From an uncultured bacterium (lineage in GTDB: Bacteria > Patescibacteriota > Saccharimonadia > Saccharimonadales > Saccharimonadaceae): 64,000 nt of DNA. Made by a program: the position numbers and the translations under genes. Under the pieces are notes generated by a model. The model was not told where the DNA came from. It did no database searches and saw only the letters and a list, made by a program, of their open reading frames with translations. Shown in pieces: positions 39,771 to 49,025 of the stretch (position 1 is the stretch's first letter; the number at the start of each line of letters is the position of its first letter). The DNA lies in NCBI GenBank assembly GCA_903832635.1, contig CAILCF010000001.1:186001-250000 (forward strand). The letters are read 5' to 3'.

Positions 39771-40934
39771 CTAAGAGTTGTCCCTGACGACCTTAGTTAT
39801 CTTGGTAATGAATAAACTTTTATCAAAACGTTTGGCTTTGCGTCGGAGCGTACCGGGCAAGAATTCTAAATTTTGGGCGCGTTTAATGGCGTCAACTACA
39901 GATTCTACTGATTGTTTGTCGAAAAGTACGCCACTTTCGCCGTCTTGGACGATATCCAATGCTCCACCTTTGCCATAGGCAATAACAGGGGCACCGGCGG
40001 CTAATGCTTCAACTTGGACGATGCCAAAATCTTCTTCGGCTGGAAAAATGTAGCCACGGGCACTATTTAATGCGTTTGTAACAGCGTCATCCGACGCATC
40101 GCCAAATCGGTCGGTAAAAAATTGCACGGTCGTGCCAGCCATATCGACAAGTCTCTGGTGTTCACTGCCGTTCCCATAAACTTTGAGTGGAACCGCCAGC
40201 TTGGTCGCAGCCATGACTGCTAAATCAATACGTTTATATGGGACTTGGCGACCAAGAGCCACAAAAAAATCACCTCGCGTCCTGGACGGAGTGAACCGTT
40301 CGACATCAACAGGAGGGTGAATAACAATTGAAGGTTTATTGTAATACTTTTTTATTCGTTTTTGGGTTTCAGTGCTGTTGGCAATAAAAACGTCGACATC
40401 GTTAGCGGCCTCTAGGTCTGCTTTTTTAAGTCGCGGGACCATTAATGGCATTGCCATACGGACAGCCCAGTTCAGTTTGCCAAAACCCGGGTCTTTTTTG
40501 TATTCATCGTAATGGCTCCAATAATAACGGATTGGAGTATGACAATAACAGATGTGAATTTGGTTTGGTCTGGTTTTTTGGACTTGTTTTGATTCGGCAC
40601 TGGAACTGCTGAGTATAATGTCATAGTCGGATAAATCCAGTTTTTTAAATGCGTTGACACGTAGCATCGGAAAGAATTTGTGTAGTTTTCGGACTGGTCC
40701 AGGAAGTTTTTGTAAATATGTTGTTCGGACATCCAAGTTTTTAAAAGCCGGCATTTTTTCCGGTGCGTAGGTTGATGTGTAAACCGGAGCATCCGGGAAG
40801 GCATCGTGCATTGCCAGAACGACATTTTCGGCACCACCCATATTGGTCAGCCAATCGTGCACAATAACAACCCTTGGGTTGTTATTGTGGGGTGTGGGGG
40901 TTGGGGAATGGGAATTGGGGTTGTTAGGCTTCAT
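39771..40934 (-). CDS. GT4 family glycosyltransferase
   Basis: RVVIVHDWLTNMGGAENVVLAMHDAFPDAPVYTSTY...IFPAEEDFGIVQVEALAAGAPVIAYGKGG. Confidence 0.92.
   Translation of the reverse strand: MKPNNPNSHSPTPTPHNNNPRVVIVHDWLTNMGGAENVVLAMHDAFPDAPVYTSTYAPEKMPAFKNLDVRTTYLQKLPGPVRKLHKFFPMLRVNAFKKLDLSDYDIILSSSSAESKQVQKTRPNQIHICYCHTPIRYYWSHYDEYKKDPGFGKLNWAVRMAMPLMVPRLKKADLEAANDVDVFIANSTETQKRIKKYYNKPSIVIHPPVDVERFTPSRTRGDFFVALGRQVPYKRIDLAVMAATKLAVPLKVYGNGSEHQRLVDMAGTTVQFFTDRFGDASDDAVTNALNSARGYIFPAEEDFGIVQVEALAAGAPVIAYGKGGALDIVQDGESGVLFDKQSVESVVDAIKRAQNLEFLPGTLRRKAKRFDKSLFITKITKVVRDNS
40860..40889. repeat. Perfect inverted repeat, 14-bp arms, 2-nt centre
   Basis: CACAATAACAACCC-TT-GGGTTGTTATTGTG inside the 5' end of the GT4 CDS. 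Confidence 0.9.
40888..40922. repeat. Heptamer array, TGGGGAA class
   Basis: tggggtg|tgggggt|tggggaa|tgggaat|tggggtt. Confidence 0.8.
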
Positions 40935-41307
40935 TATTTACCCTAATTGATTTGATCAATGCATTAATTAGTTTTTGGAGAGATATAAAAGATACAATGA
41001 TATCGTCCAGTTGTTTTTGGGAAATGTAACCAAGCCTGTTTGCTAAATAACAGAAACTCTTTGTTTCTAATAGCGAGCCGTTGGCTATTTTGTAAAATTG
41101 CAACTTTTCTTTATAGCCATGACGACCGTAACCTTCGGCAATATTAGCGGAAACTGATGATGAGGCTCGTCGCATCTGGTTTGTTAGTGAGTAAATTTCG
41201 GACTTTGGAAAAGGACCAGTCAATTTATAAATATCTACTGCTAAATCAATAGCAAACTGCCAAACTTCGAATTGTTCAAAACCTTCGGTTTTTTCTCTAT
41301 TCCCCAT
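40924..41307 (-). CDS. Four-helix-bundle protein (S23 / 23S rRNA IVS / Avd-like)
   Basis: FEQFEVWQFAIDLAVDIYKLTGPFPKSEIYSLTNQMRRASSSVSANIAEGYGRHGYKEKLQFYKIANGSLLETKSFCYLA. Confidence 0.92.
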   Translation of the reverse strand: MGNREKTEGFEQFEVWQFAIDLAVDIYKLTGPFPKSEIYSLTNQMRRASSSVSANIAEGYGRHGYKEKLQFYKIANGSLLETKSFCYLANRLGYISQKQLDDIIVSFISLQKLINALIKSIRVNNEA

Positions 41308-41349
41308 CTTTACTCCTATTTCCTATTTCCCAGACCCTAATCCCTATTT
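41301..41349. repeat. Heptamer array, CCTATTT class (inverted relative to 40888-40922)
   Basis: tccccat|ctttact|cctattt|cctattt|cccagac|cctaatc|(c)cctattt. Confidence 0.8.
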
Positions 41350-42786
41350 CGCTCCGCGCTTGCGAAGAACCACTCCAATTGTTTTGAACAAGATTTTTAT
41401 GTCCAACCAAAATGTCCAGTTTTGAGCATAATATAATTCAAGTTCGATACGTTCATCAAAAGTCAGTTCGCTGCGTCCTGACACTTGCCAAATCCCGGTC
41501 ATACCTGATTTAACACTGTGTAAAAGCGCAGCACGGCCTTTAATCAGCTTAGTTTCTTGTGGCAAAATCGGCCGAGGGCCAACCAAACTAAGGTCACCAT
41601 GAAGAACGTTAAATATTTGTGGCAGTTCGTCAAGTGACGTTTTTCGCAAAAAACTTCCAAACTTGGTTATCCGCGGGTCATTTTCGACCTTGCGATTTTT
41701 TTCGTATTCAAGCGCTAGGTCGTTCCGTCCCATGGCACGGAATTCTTCGGCGGCGTCCTTTTGATCATATCCCGGCAGATGTTTCATCGTACGAAACTTG
41801 ATTAATTTGATTGGTTCAGAAAATCGACTAAGACGTGGGCCGATAAATAATGCCGGACCCGGGTCGGTAATCTTTAAAATTAAATAAATAATTAATAAGA
41901 CAGGCGATAGAATGATTGTTATCAGGGAGCCAACAACTAAGTCAAATATGCGCTTGGCAATCGCTCCCCAACCAATTAACGGAGTTTGGTAGACGGATAT
42001 CATTGGATAACCTAAAAATACGTCAATCGTATTTTTACCAGAGTAAAATTCGGCTTCACCGGGGATGAAATTATAACTAATATGATGAGACTGAGCGGCG
42101 CTGAGGATTTTTTGATTTCGCTCAGCCGAGTCATACAAATCAGTCTGGATAATTGCAGTGATATTATTGGTTTCGATATCATCAAGGGCAGATTCGACTA
42201 ACGGGTAATGTCGGACTTTTAATTCATCCGGCACTATTTTTTTAGGTCCGGCGATAGCAATAATGTGGTATCCACTTTTTACCGTGTTAGCTAGATTTAA
42301 GGCAATATCACTAGTTGCATCAGACGAGCCAATTAGTAGAACTCGACTGACGCCTTTGCCGTATCGGAACATTAGGCTTCGAATCAGTCGTAAAATTTCG
42401 CGTTCAATCACAATTAAAATAAAAGCGGCAATAAATCCATAGACCGCAACTAATCTGGCAGGTAAGATTACTTTGTTACTGACGTATTGCCAGCCGATAA
42501 TCAGTAAGATACCGATAAACGAACCAATGGCAATTTTTGACCACTCAACCAAACGTCGATTATAAGTGCTGGATTTGTATAGACCAAGTGCAGCAAATAT
42601 CAAAATCCAAATCGGAATAATCAGCAAAAATGCATACAAATAATCTATGCCATAGACCGTCGACAGCAGTGGGCGATGATCGAGTCTGACACGAATCACA
42701 TAAGCTAATAAAAATGATACTAAAATTGTAAAGATGTCGGCTAATACTAAAATCAAACTGTAAAATTTGGTGTTTCTACCTATCAT
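41344..42786 (-). CDS. Exopolysaccharide polyprenyl-glycosylphosphotransferase (start revised to 42786)
   Basis: C-terminal bacterial sugar transferase: KRIFDLVVGSLITIILSPVLLI...SLDELPQIFNVLHGDLSLVGPRPILPQE. Confidence 0.92.
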   Translation of the reverse strand: MIGRNTKFYSLILVLADIFTILVSFLLAYVIRVRLDHRPLLSTVYGIDYLYAFLLIIPIWILIFAALGLYKSSTYNRRLVEWSKIAIGSFIGILLIIGWQYVSNKVILPARLVAVYGFIAAFILIVIEREILRLIRSLMFRYGKGVSRVLLIGSSDATSDIALNLANTVKSGYHIIAIAGPKKIVPDELKVRHYPLVESALDDIETNNITAIIQTDLYDSAERNQKILSAAQSHHISYNFIPGEAEFYSGKNTIDVFLGYPMISVYQTPLIGWGAIAKRIFDLVVGSLITIILSPVLLIIYLILKITDPGPALFIGPRLSRFSEPIKLIKFRTMKHLPGYDQKDAAEEFRAMGRNDLALEYEKNRKVENDPRITKFGSFLRKTSLDELPQIFNVLHGDLSLVGPRPILPQETKLIKGRAALLHSVKSGMTGIWQVSGRSELTFDERIELELYYAQNWTFWLDIKILFKTIGVVLRKRGAK

Positions 42787-42805
42787 AAGTAACCCAATTA
42801 TAACA

Positions 42806-42889
42806 TGGGATAGGGAGTGGGGGTTGGGAAATGGGAAATTGGAGTGGCTGGCTGTAGGTGGTATATAGTAGGTGGTAGATGGCGGATAG
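42806..42889. repeat. Composite heptamer array, GGGAAAT class then TAGGTGG class
   Basis: tgggata|gggagtg|ggggttg|ggaaatg|ggaaatt|ggagtgg ... taggtgg|tatatag|taggtgg|tagatgg|cggatag. Confidence 0.8.
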
Positions 42890-44222
42890 AAAAAATCAAA
42901 ATTCGATTGGGACACCGGGCAAGATATATATTGGTATTCTGGCTGTTATATTTGGTGGAATAGTTATTCATGCCCCACTTACCGTAGCAATTGGGACGCT
43001 GTGGCCTAATTATGACCTATTGATTAAATCTTGGAAAGAAATACTGATGCTGGTTGCGGGACTGCTGGCACTTTATTTAATGTATGAATCCGGTCAAATG
43101 AAAAAAATACTTCGTGATCCGATTATCTATTTGATTGCTGGGTATGCATTATTACATCTGTTATTGATGTTTTTCATGAACCAAGGACCTTCCGCAAGCT
43201 TTGCAGGGCTGGCGATTGATTTACGGTTTGTGCTGTACTTTGCACTGGTTTATATCGCAATGACTTTGTATCCGAGATATCGGAAAATGTTTATCAAAAT
43301 CGGTATCGGTGGGGCGCTGGTCGTGTTGGTTTTTGCCCTGTTGCAAGTGTTTATTTTACCTAACGATGTTTTGAAATATTTAGGCTACAACGTGAATACG
43401 ATTAGCCCATATTTGACTATCGATAAAAACCAGGCGTTTATTCGGATAAACAGCACGCTTAGGGGACCAAATCCGTTAGGAGCATATGCCGGTATTGTTT
43501 TGACCCTACTTACGGCATGGACTGCAAAGAAAAAAGTTGATAAAAAAAGGTGGCCACTGACAGTTTTTGTAATTCTACTGGTAGGTGCAGTCGTAACATT
43601 ATGGGCTAGCTATTCTCGCAGTGCTCAGACTGGCACGGCTATCGCCATTGCTATAGTGCTTGCCGTCACGTTTTGGCATAAATTATCTACAAAAATGTGG
43701 CTAATAATAGGTATTTTGTTTGTTATTGCAGCTGGCGGGTTATTTATGGCTCGCAATACCTCTTTTATTTCTAATGTCGTATTGCATGAAAATCCAAATG
43801 GCGGAAGTAGTGTTAATTCAAACGAGGGGCATATCAGTTCAATTAACGATAGTTTTTCTCAATTATTAAAACAACCGTTAGGGGCAGGGCTTGGGAGCAC
43901 GGGCAGTGCGTCCTTACTGGGTAAAAACGCGGAAATTATTGAAAATCAGTATCTGTTGGTTGCTCATGAAGCAGGGTGGCTGGGGTTGGCGTTATTTGTA
44001 TCAATATTTGCAGCGGTTATGACCAGATTATGGAAACTACGAAAAGATTGGCTGGCACTGGGAGTGTTTGCCATCGGTATCGGGCTGGCGGTTGTTGGGC
44101 TATTTTTACCGGTTTGGACCGACGACACTGTTTCAATCATTTGGTGGGGGTTGGCGGCAGTCGTGGTAGGTAGTAGATTGTATATAGTAGATAGTAAAGG
44201 TGATAAAAAGCATGGCAAGTAG
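42879..44222 (+). CDS. O-antigen ligase/polymerase-like membrane protein
   Basis: Many TM segments; RGPNPLGAYAGIVLTLLTAW and LGAGLGSTGSASLLG...ENQYLLVAHEAGWLGLALFV. Confidence 0.82.
   Translation: MADRKNQNSIGTPGKIYIGILAVIFGGIVIHAPLTVAIGTLWPNYDLLIKSWKEILMLVAGLLALYLMYESGQMKKILRDPIIYLIAGYALLHLLLMFFMNQGPSASFAGLAIDLRFVLYFALVYIAMTLYPRYRKMFIKIGIGGALVVLVFALLQVFILPNDVLKYLGYNVNTISPYLTIDKNQAFIRINSTLRGPNPLGAYAGIVLTLLTAWTAKKKVDKKRWPLTVFVILLVGAVVTLWASYSRSAQTGTAIAIAIVLAVTFWHKLSTKMWLIIGILFVIAAGGLFMARNTSFISNVVLHENPNGGSSVNSNEGHISSINDSFSQLLKQPLGAGLGSTGSASLLGKNAEIIENQYLLVAHEAGWLGLALFVSIFAAVMTRLWKLRKDWLALGVFAIGIGLAVVGLFLPVWTDDTVSIIWWGLAAVVVGSRLYIVDSKGDKKHGK
44165..44199. repeat. Heptamer array encoding the C-terminus of the O-antigen ligase-like CDS
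   Basis: ggtaggt|agtagat|tgtatat|agtagat|agtaaag. Confidence 0.8.
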
Positions 44223-44664
44223 TGAAAGATCATCCAAACGACAGAGGGAACTACTAAATTTTGTCGATGGTTTTATTCAAGGGCATGGCTATGGTCCAAG
44301 TTACCGCGAAATCATGCGAGCACTGGGCTATAAGTCAGTATCGACTGTGGCGGTTCATGTCGACGGATTGATTGCAAAGGGCTATTTACTAAAACGGGAT
44401 AATTCGGCCAGATCACTGGAGGTTGTAACGACACATCTGGATGATGCACCGGTTCGCAAGGGTCCAACACCTTCGCAAGAAAAATGGATGATTAACGCCA
44501 TTACCAGCCGGTTTGATTCTCTGGATAATATGCATAGTCAGGAAAAACTTGACGAACTATACGTTTTAATCGGCGCATTGAAGATTTTAGGGCTTGACGG
44601 AGCGCACTTGGCAATGAAAACTCGCCTAGTTGATTACTTAAAAACTCAGAATATCGCTAAATAA
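44212..44664 (+). CDS. LexA-like winged-helix DNA-binding protein lacking the S24 peptidase domain (start revised)
   Basis: SSKRQRELLNFVDGFIQGHGYGPSYREIMRALGYKSVSTVAVHVDGLIAKGYLLKRDNSARSLEVV. Confidence 0.85.
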   Translation: MASSERSSKRQRELLNFVDGFIQGHGYGPSYREIMRALGYKSVSTVAVHVDGLIAKGYLLKRDNSARSLEVVTTHLDDAPVRKGPTPSQEKWMINAITSRFDSLDNMHSQEKLDELYVLIGALKILGLDGAHLAMKTRLVDYLKTQNIAK

Positions 44665-44730
44665 GTATACCTCTAGCGTTTATTTTGCTATATTAGAAGT
44701 AAGCATAAAATCAAATAGAAAAGGGGATAT

Positions 44731-45087
44731 ATGCAACCAAATGATGACAATCTACCACAAGAAAACGTAGAAACGCCACAGCCAGAGTTTACTCCAGGGG
44801 CGCAACCACCGGCACAGCCACCAATGCAGTCAGAACCAGTCGTTGAAGAAGTCCCAACCCCAGAGCCTGCAGCACCTTCGGTTGACAGTTTTTCTCAACC
44901 ACCTGTTTCAACCCCAGAGCCGGAAGTAGAACCAACGACACCTACCCCTCCATCCGAGCCGGTTTCATTCCAACCGCCTGTCGCCGAAAACGGACCTAAC
45001 CCTGAACCATTCCAAACGACACCTACACCTGCACCAGAACCAGCAAAACCTGCCGGATTTTTTGGCAAATTGTTCGGTAAAAAATAG
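44731..45087 (+). CDS. Pro/Glu/Thr-rich protein ending GFFGKLFGKK
   Basis: Low-complexity ORF with SD-like AAAAGGGG upstream. Confidence 0.6.
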   Translation: MQPNDDNLPQENVETPQPEFTPGAQPPAQPPMQSEPVVEEVPTPEPAAPSVDSFSQPPVSTPEPEVEPTTPTPPSEPVSFQPPVAENGPNPEPFQTTPTPAPEPAKPAGFFGKLFGKK

Positions 45088-45148
45088 TTTTCGCTATTAT
45101 ATAACCTAGTTGTCTCAATAACTCTTGTGAGATATAATATTCAAGTAT

Positions 45149-45223
45149 TCCGGCGTAGCTCAATGGTGGAGCAAGAAGCTGTTAACTTCGAGGTTACTGG
45201 TTCGAGTCCAGTCGCCGGAGCCA
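45149..45223 (+). tRNA. tRNA-Asn(GTT) with encoded CCA
   Basis: Acceptor TCCGGCG/CGCCGGA; anticodon loop CTGTTAA; T arm ACTGG-TTCGAGT-CCAGT; GCCA end. Confidence 0.93.
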
Positions 45224-45226
45224 AAC

Positions 45227-45255
45227 ATAAGCACTATTTTCTTATAGTGCTTATT
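45227..45255 (+). terminator. Terminator after tRNA-Asn
   Basis: AAGCACTAT-TTTCTT-ATAGTGCTT then ATTTT. Confidence 0.75.
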
Positions 45256-45272
45256 TTGATATAATGCTGCCC

Positions 45273-46808
45273 ATGGATGACTTAGAAAAAACTGACATTG
45301 AAACAGAAAATTCAAATATAAATAACGGAGTCTCACAGGTGCCTGCGAATGAACCGCAACTTCAACCTGCAATACAACCGGTAGAAGTTCAAAAAAATAA
45401 AAATAAAGCTTCAAAAAAGTGGTTAATTGCACTTGCTTTTGTTGTATTGATATGTCTGATTGGCGGTGGATTATATTGGTACTTCAATTCAACAAACAAA
45501 CCAAACACCGCACATGCAGCCAATAATCCAACCCCCGTCACAAAAACCGCTACTTACACTTCTTTGCAATATACCTATGACAATAAGTACACCCTTCCTC
45601 AAGCAATGAGCGACCAAGCACAACTAAGTACCATTGCCTTTGATGGTTTGGCTTTTGTTACCGGTAGTGCGGGTGCGGATACCTTTTTCCCACCCGGAAA
45701 AGTTGCCGATTACTTTGGTTTTCAGTATATGAGAGACGTGGACAAGGCCGGTTTCGGGCATAATACAACTTTTCTTCCAAAAGCTGCTGATAATATTTTG
45801 ACTATTCTAACATCTGAACAAAAAGCAAAGCTGGTAACTCTTGCCAAACAGCAAGCTCCCATTTATGCCAATTTTGCCTATAATCGCTATCCTTTGATGG
45901 TGGCCTTTAGAAATAATTTGGATGGTAAATTGCCGAGTGGTTCTTCTGGTCTTTCAACCAAAGCGGTCGAAACTTATACGGGTAATTTGTATGGTATTGA
46001 TTATGACCTAGCTTACAACCGGGCTTTAGTAACTGGGAGCATTATAAATTCCTTTACAACTTCTCAAAAAGCTTCGTTAGCCAAATTGCAATTCAACGAT
46101 TCAAGTACTTGGGCTGATGTTCCCGAAGATCAAACTCTAAAGAAAAGTTTAACCAACGACCAATATACGGCAATTATGACTTATGCAAGTGAAATGCTTT
46201 CTTGGTATAAAGGTGGCTTGAATGCAGATACGTACTTCTGCCCAGAGCGTCACGGCACCTATTTTGGCGGTTTCTTTATGAAGGATTATGCTGCTGTCGG
46301 TAATTCCAACTACTTTATCAGCACAAAACTGACCGGCGATAGTGGACAAGGCTTCTTGAATAATCTTGACTCAACTCAAAAGCAGCTTATTACCAGTATT
46401 CCTACTGAACAAAAAACTGATCTGCAGGATATGGCACAAACTAGAATGGATATTTCATCCGAACTTCGAAAAGCTATGACAGGTGGGACGCCAGACAAGA
46501 CCAAGGTGGCTGCTTTGGTAAAGCATTACGGCGAACTTGACGGGAAACTATCTACCCTTTATGCATTTCGTTTTGCTCAGGTCAAAAAGACCCTAACCGC
46601 TAAACAGCTGGCCGCTATGGTAACGTTGCGGAACTTAAACGTGGTACCAACTGGCGGCTACTATTTCTCTACACCAGTTCCTTATCCAGCAGTCACCAGC
46701 ACAAACTTTCTATTTGGTGTGGGGACAGCTCCAGCAAATGCCGGCAACATGACTGCGCCTTCAACTTTCAGCAGTAATAGTCAGAATAACAATCCACCAA
46801 AACCCTAA
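45273..46808 (+). CDS. Membrane-anchored extracellular hypothetical protein
   Basis: Long N-terminal cytoplasmic tail, KKWLIALAFVVLICLIGGGLYWYF TM, large ectodomain; TATAAT 7 nt before ATG. Confidence 0.7.
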   Translation: MDDLEKTDIETENSNINNGVSQVPANEPQLQPAIQPVEVQKNKNKASKKWLIALAFVVLICLIGGGLYWYFNSTNKPNTAHAANNPTPVTKTATYTSLQYTYDNKYTLPQAMSDQAQLSTIAFDGLAFVTGSAGADTFFPPGKVADYFGFQYMRDVDKAGFGHNTTFLPKAADNILTILTSEQKAKLVTLAKQQAPIYANFAYNRYPLMVAFRNNLDGKLPSGSSGLSTKAVETYTGNLYGIDYDLAYNRALVTGSIINSFTTSQKASLAKLQFNDSSTWADVPEDQTLKKSLTNDQYTAIMTYASEMLSWYKGGLNADTYFCPERHGTYFGGFFMKDYAAVGNSNYFISTKLTGDSGQGFLNNLDSTQKQLITSIPTEQKTDLQDMAQTRMDISSELRKAMTGGTPDKTKVAALVKHYGELDGKLSTLYAFRFAQVKKTLTAKQLAAMVTLRNLNVVPTGGYYFSTPVPYPAVTSTNFLFGVGTAPANAGNMTAPSTFSSNSQNNNPPKP

Positions 46809-46928
46809 TATTTGCTATAAACACCTAACATTCAAAAGCAAGTCTTTAATTTCATATATCTTGCTATTGTCGTATTCAATAAAGGCAGTTCGCAACGCGT
46901 CTGCTAGTGTGAATTTAATATATGCAAT

Positions 46929-46959
46929 AAGTCCAGTAAGTATTTATACTACTGGACTT
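46929..46959. terminator. Long hairpin
   Basis: AAGTCCAGTAAGTATTTATACTACTGGACTT then TTG. Confidence 0.65.
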
Positions 46960-46978
46960 TTGTTATAATCAAATATGT

Positions 46979-47449
46979 ATGAATAAAGAGGAAGAAATTC
47001 GAAATTTTGTAGCTTTATTTAGAGAAAAAATAGAGTCTAAGTGGACTCCTGATTTACTGTGGGAACACTTTATTCCTAGTGGGGGCGATACTCCCTCAGC
47101 AGGATATTGTGGACCCAGCTCGGTGTTAGTAATAAATGAACTAAAAAAGGCATTCCCGGAAGAAAACTTCTCAATTGCTACTGGAAGGGTCTATTCTAAT
47201 TCTAAAGAATGGATTCGTGGCAAGCATGTTTGGGTCGTGTGGCATCATAATTTAAAAACGGCAACAATCATTGACGTCACGGCGGACCAATCAAGAAATA
47301 TAGACGAGAAAATAATTTTCGAAAACATCGATAACCTCGCACACAAAGGAATAAACTATATTGCGTATCGACTACAACGCTCAATCGAAGATGTTGACGA
47401 TTCATCTAGGAAACGGGCTGAAATACTTGAAAAAATGCTAGCAGTTTAA
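46979..47449 (+). CDS. Hypothetical protein with possible papain-like/YunG-like fold (AGYCGPSS...GKHVWVVW...ID)
   Basis: Cys and His motifs in YunG-like order. Confidence 0.5.
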   Translation: MNKEEEIRNFVALFREKIESKWTPDLLWEHFIPSGGDTPSAGYCGPSSVLVINELKKAFPEENFSIATGRVYSNSKEWIRGKHVWVVWHHNLKTATIIDVTADQSRNIDEKIIFENIDNLAHKGINYIAYRLQRSIEDVDDSSRKRAEILEKMLAV

Positions 47450-47563
47450 AAATAGACATATAATTCAAGACCGGTATTTCGAGCCAATAAAGAAGCCCCA
47501 AACAGTCTTTTTTTATTTGATGTACACTATTACTAAGATAATTATATACAGGAGTTTACAATA

Positions 47564-48070
47564 ATGGCAAAGTCAAAAAAGGGGTTGAACCTTCCTATCA
47601 TCGGAATCTGTTTACTGGTCCTAATACTGGGAATAATTGGCTATTACTTTTTTGTGGTCAAAAAAGATGCAAGCAGCGACACTCAAAACAACCAAAACCA
47701 AGAATCGAGTCAAGAGCTAACTGCCACTTCCGAAAATCCATACCCATTTGACGGTAAATACTTTGGTGAAGCAGATGTTTCACAGGGGATTCTTTCAACC
47801 GGTGTGACTATCACGAATAGTAAGGTGAGTGGTTCAGCCATCTACAATGGTCCAAATTCTTCTGATATAACTGAATTTGTTAACGGCACCGTTGATGCAA
47901 AGGGCGAAATCACAGGCTCTTATACCGGACCGGGTGTGGAGAATGGTAAAACAATCGGAGTTACTGCACCTTATACTGGTAAAGTTTACGTTGGGAAAAT
48001 AGTTATTAACTACAAAGCTACTGACTCAGGGAAAACCATAAACGGTACGATTACGCTTAAAAAAGATTAA
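47564..48070 (+). CDS. Membrane-anchored hypothetical protein
   Basis: SD AGGAG; N-terminal TM; ectodomain with repeats of -GKxxGSY/GKVYVG-. Confidence 0.65.
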   Translation: MAKSKKGLNLPIIGICLLVLILGIIGYYFFVVKKDASSDTQNNQNQESSQELTATSENPYPFDGKYFGEADVSQGILSTGVTITNSKVSGSAIYNGPNSSDITEFVNGTVDAKGEITGSYTGPGVENGKTIGVTAPYTGKVYVGKIVINYKATDSGKTINGTITLKKD

Positions 48071-48074
48071 ACAA

Positions 48075-49010
48075 ATGAAATCCAAGTCGCCAAGAAACCG
48101 TCATAAATATTTGATATTTTTACTTTTTTTGGTTGTCTTAACAATAGTCTTTGGGTTATCTGTTGCCTATAAACCAATAATCATTCCGTCACTGACAAAA
48201 AAATCGGTTAGTTCATCATTGCCTCGTCCCGTATTAAAACCGGTTTGGCCGGTCTATGGAAGTGGAGCCGTCGGTGCGAAAGGTTATGACGGAGTGCTCG
48301 CAAAATATGGTGACCAATCTGCTCGTCCAATCGCCAGTCTGGCAAAAATTATTACTGCTCTTGTAGTATTACAAAAAATGCCACTTAATAATGAAAAGGA
48401 TGGACCTAGTATAAAATTTACACTATCCGACCAAGAAATCTATAACCAAGAATTGGCTGCCGGTGCTGCAGTCAAACCGGTTAGTGTTGGTGGTTCAATG
48501 ACAGAACGGCAAGCACTTGAAACTATGGTATTACCATCAGCAGCTAATTACTCAATTACGCTTGCAAACTGGGCATATGGATCGGTTGATGCATATCTAA
48601 GCGCTGCGAACAGCTGGCTGGCAAGCCACAACTTAATCCAGACGAAAGTCGTTGATACGAGCGGCCTATTGTCAGGGAATATTAGTAGTCCCAGTGATTT
48701 GATAACAATTGGAAAGCTGGCGTTAGCAAATTCGTCCCTTGCATCCATTGTGGCGATGAAGCAGGCGACGGTACCAAACGTGGGCATTATATCAAATGGA
48801 AACGGTCTGATTGGCACGGATGGTATTAATGGAATCAAGACTGGTTCGACGTCCGATGCGGGCGCTTGTATTCTTTTTTCCAGCGTCGTGACCGTTGATA
48901 ATAATAAAGTTACAATTATTGGTGACTTGCTGGGTGCAGATAACCGCGGACAACAAAATTCTGATGTCGTTAAACTTATTGACAGTATAAGGCCAGCTTT
49001 TAGGTTATAA
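48075..49010 (+). CDS. D-alanyl-D-alanine carboxypeptidase (S11)
   Basis: ARPIASLAKIITALVVL (SxxK), PSAANYS (SxN), NGIKTGSTSDAGACILFS (KTG). Confidence 0.92.
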   Translation: MKSKSPRNRHKYLIFLLFLVVLTIVFGLSVAYKPIIIPSLTKKSVSSSLPRPVLKPVWPVYGSGAVGAKGYDGVLAKYGDQSARPIASLAKIITALVVLQKMPLNNEKDGPSIKFTLSDQEIYNQELAAGAAVKPVSVGGSMTERQALETMVLPSAANYSITLANWAYGSVDAYLSAANSWLASHNLIQTKVVDTSGLLSGNISSPSDLITIGKLALANSSLASIVAMKQATVPNVGIISNGNGLIGTDGINGIKTGSTSDAGACILFSSVVTVDNNKVTIIGDLLGADNRGQQNSDVVKLIDSIRPAFRL

Positions 49011-49025
49011 GCGTATAATTATTGT

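Noticed and set aside
40924-41307. Avd-like protein as part of a diversity-generating retroelement
   Set aside because: No reverse transcriptase, template repeat or variable repeat seen in the window; kept only as S23-family with heptamers
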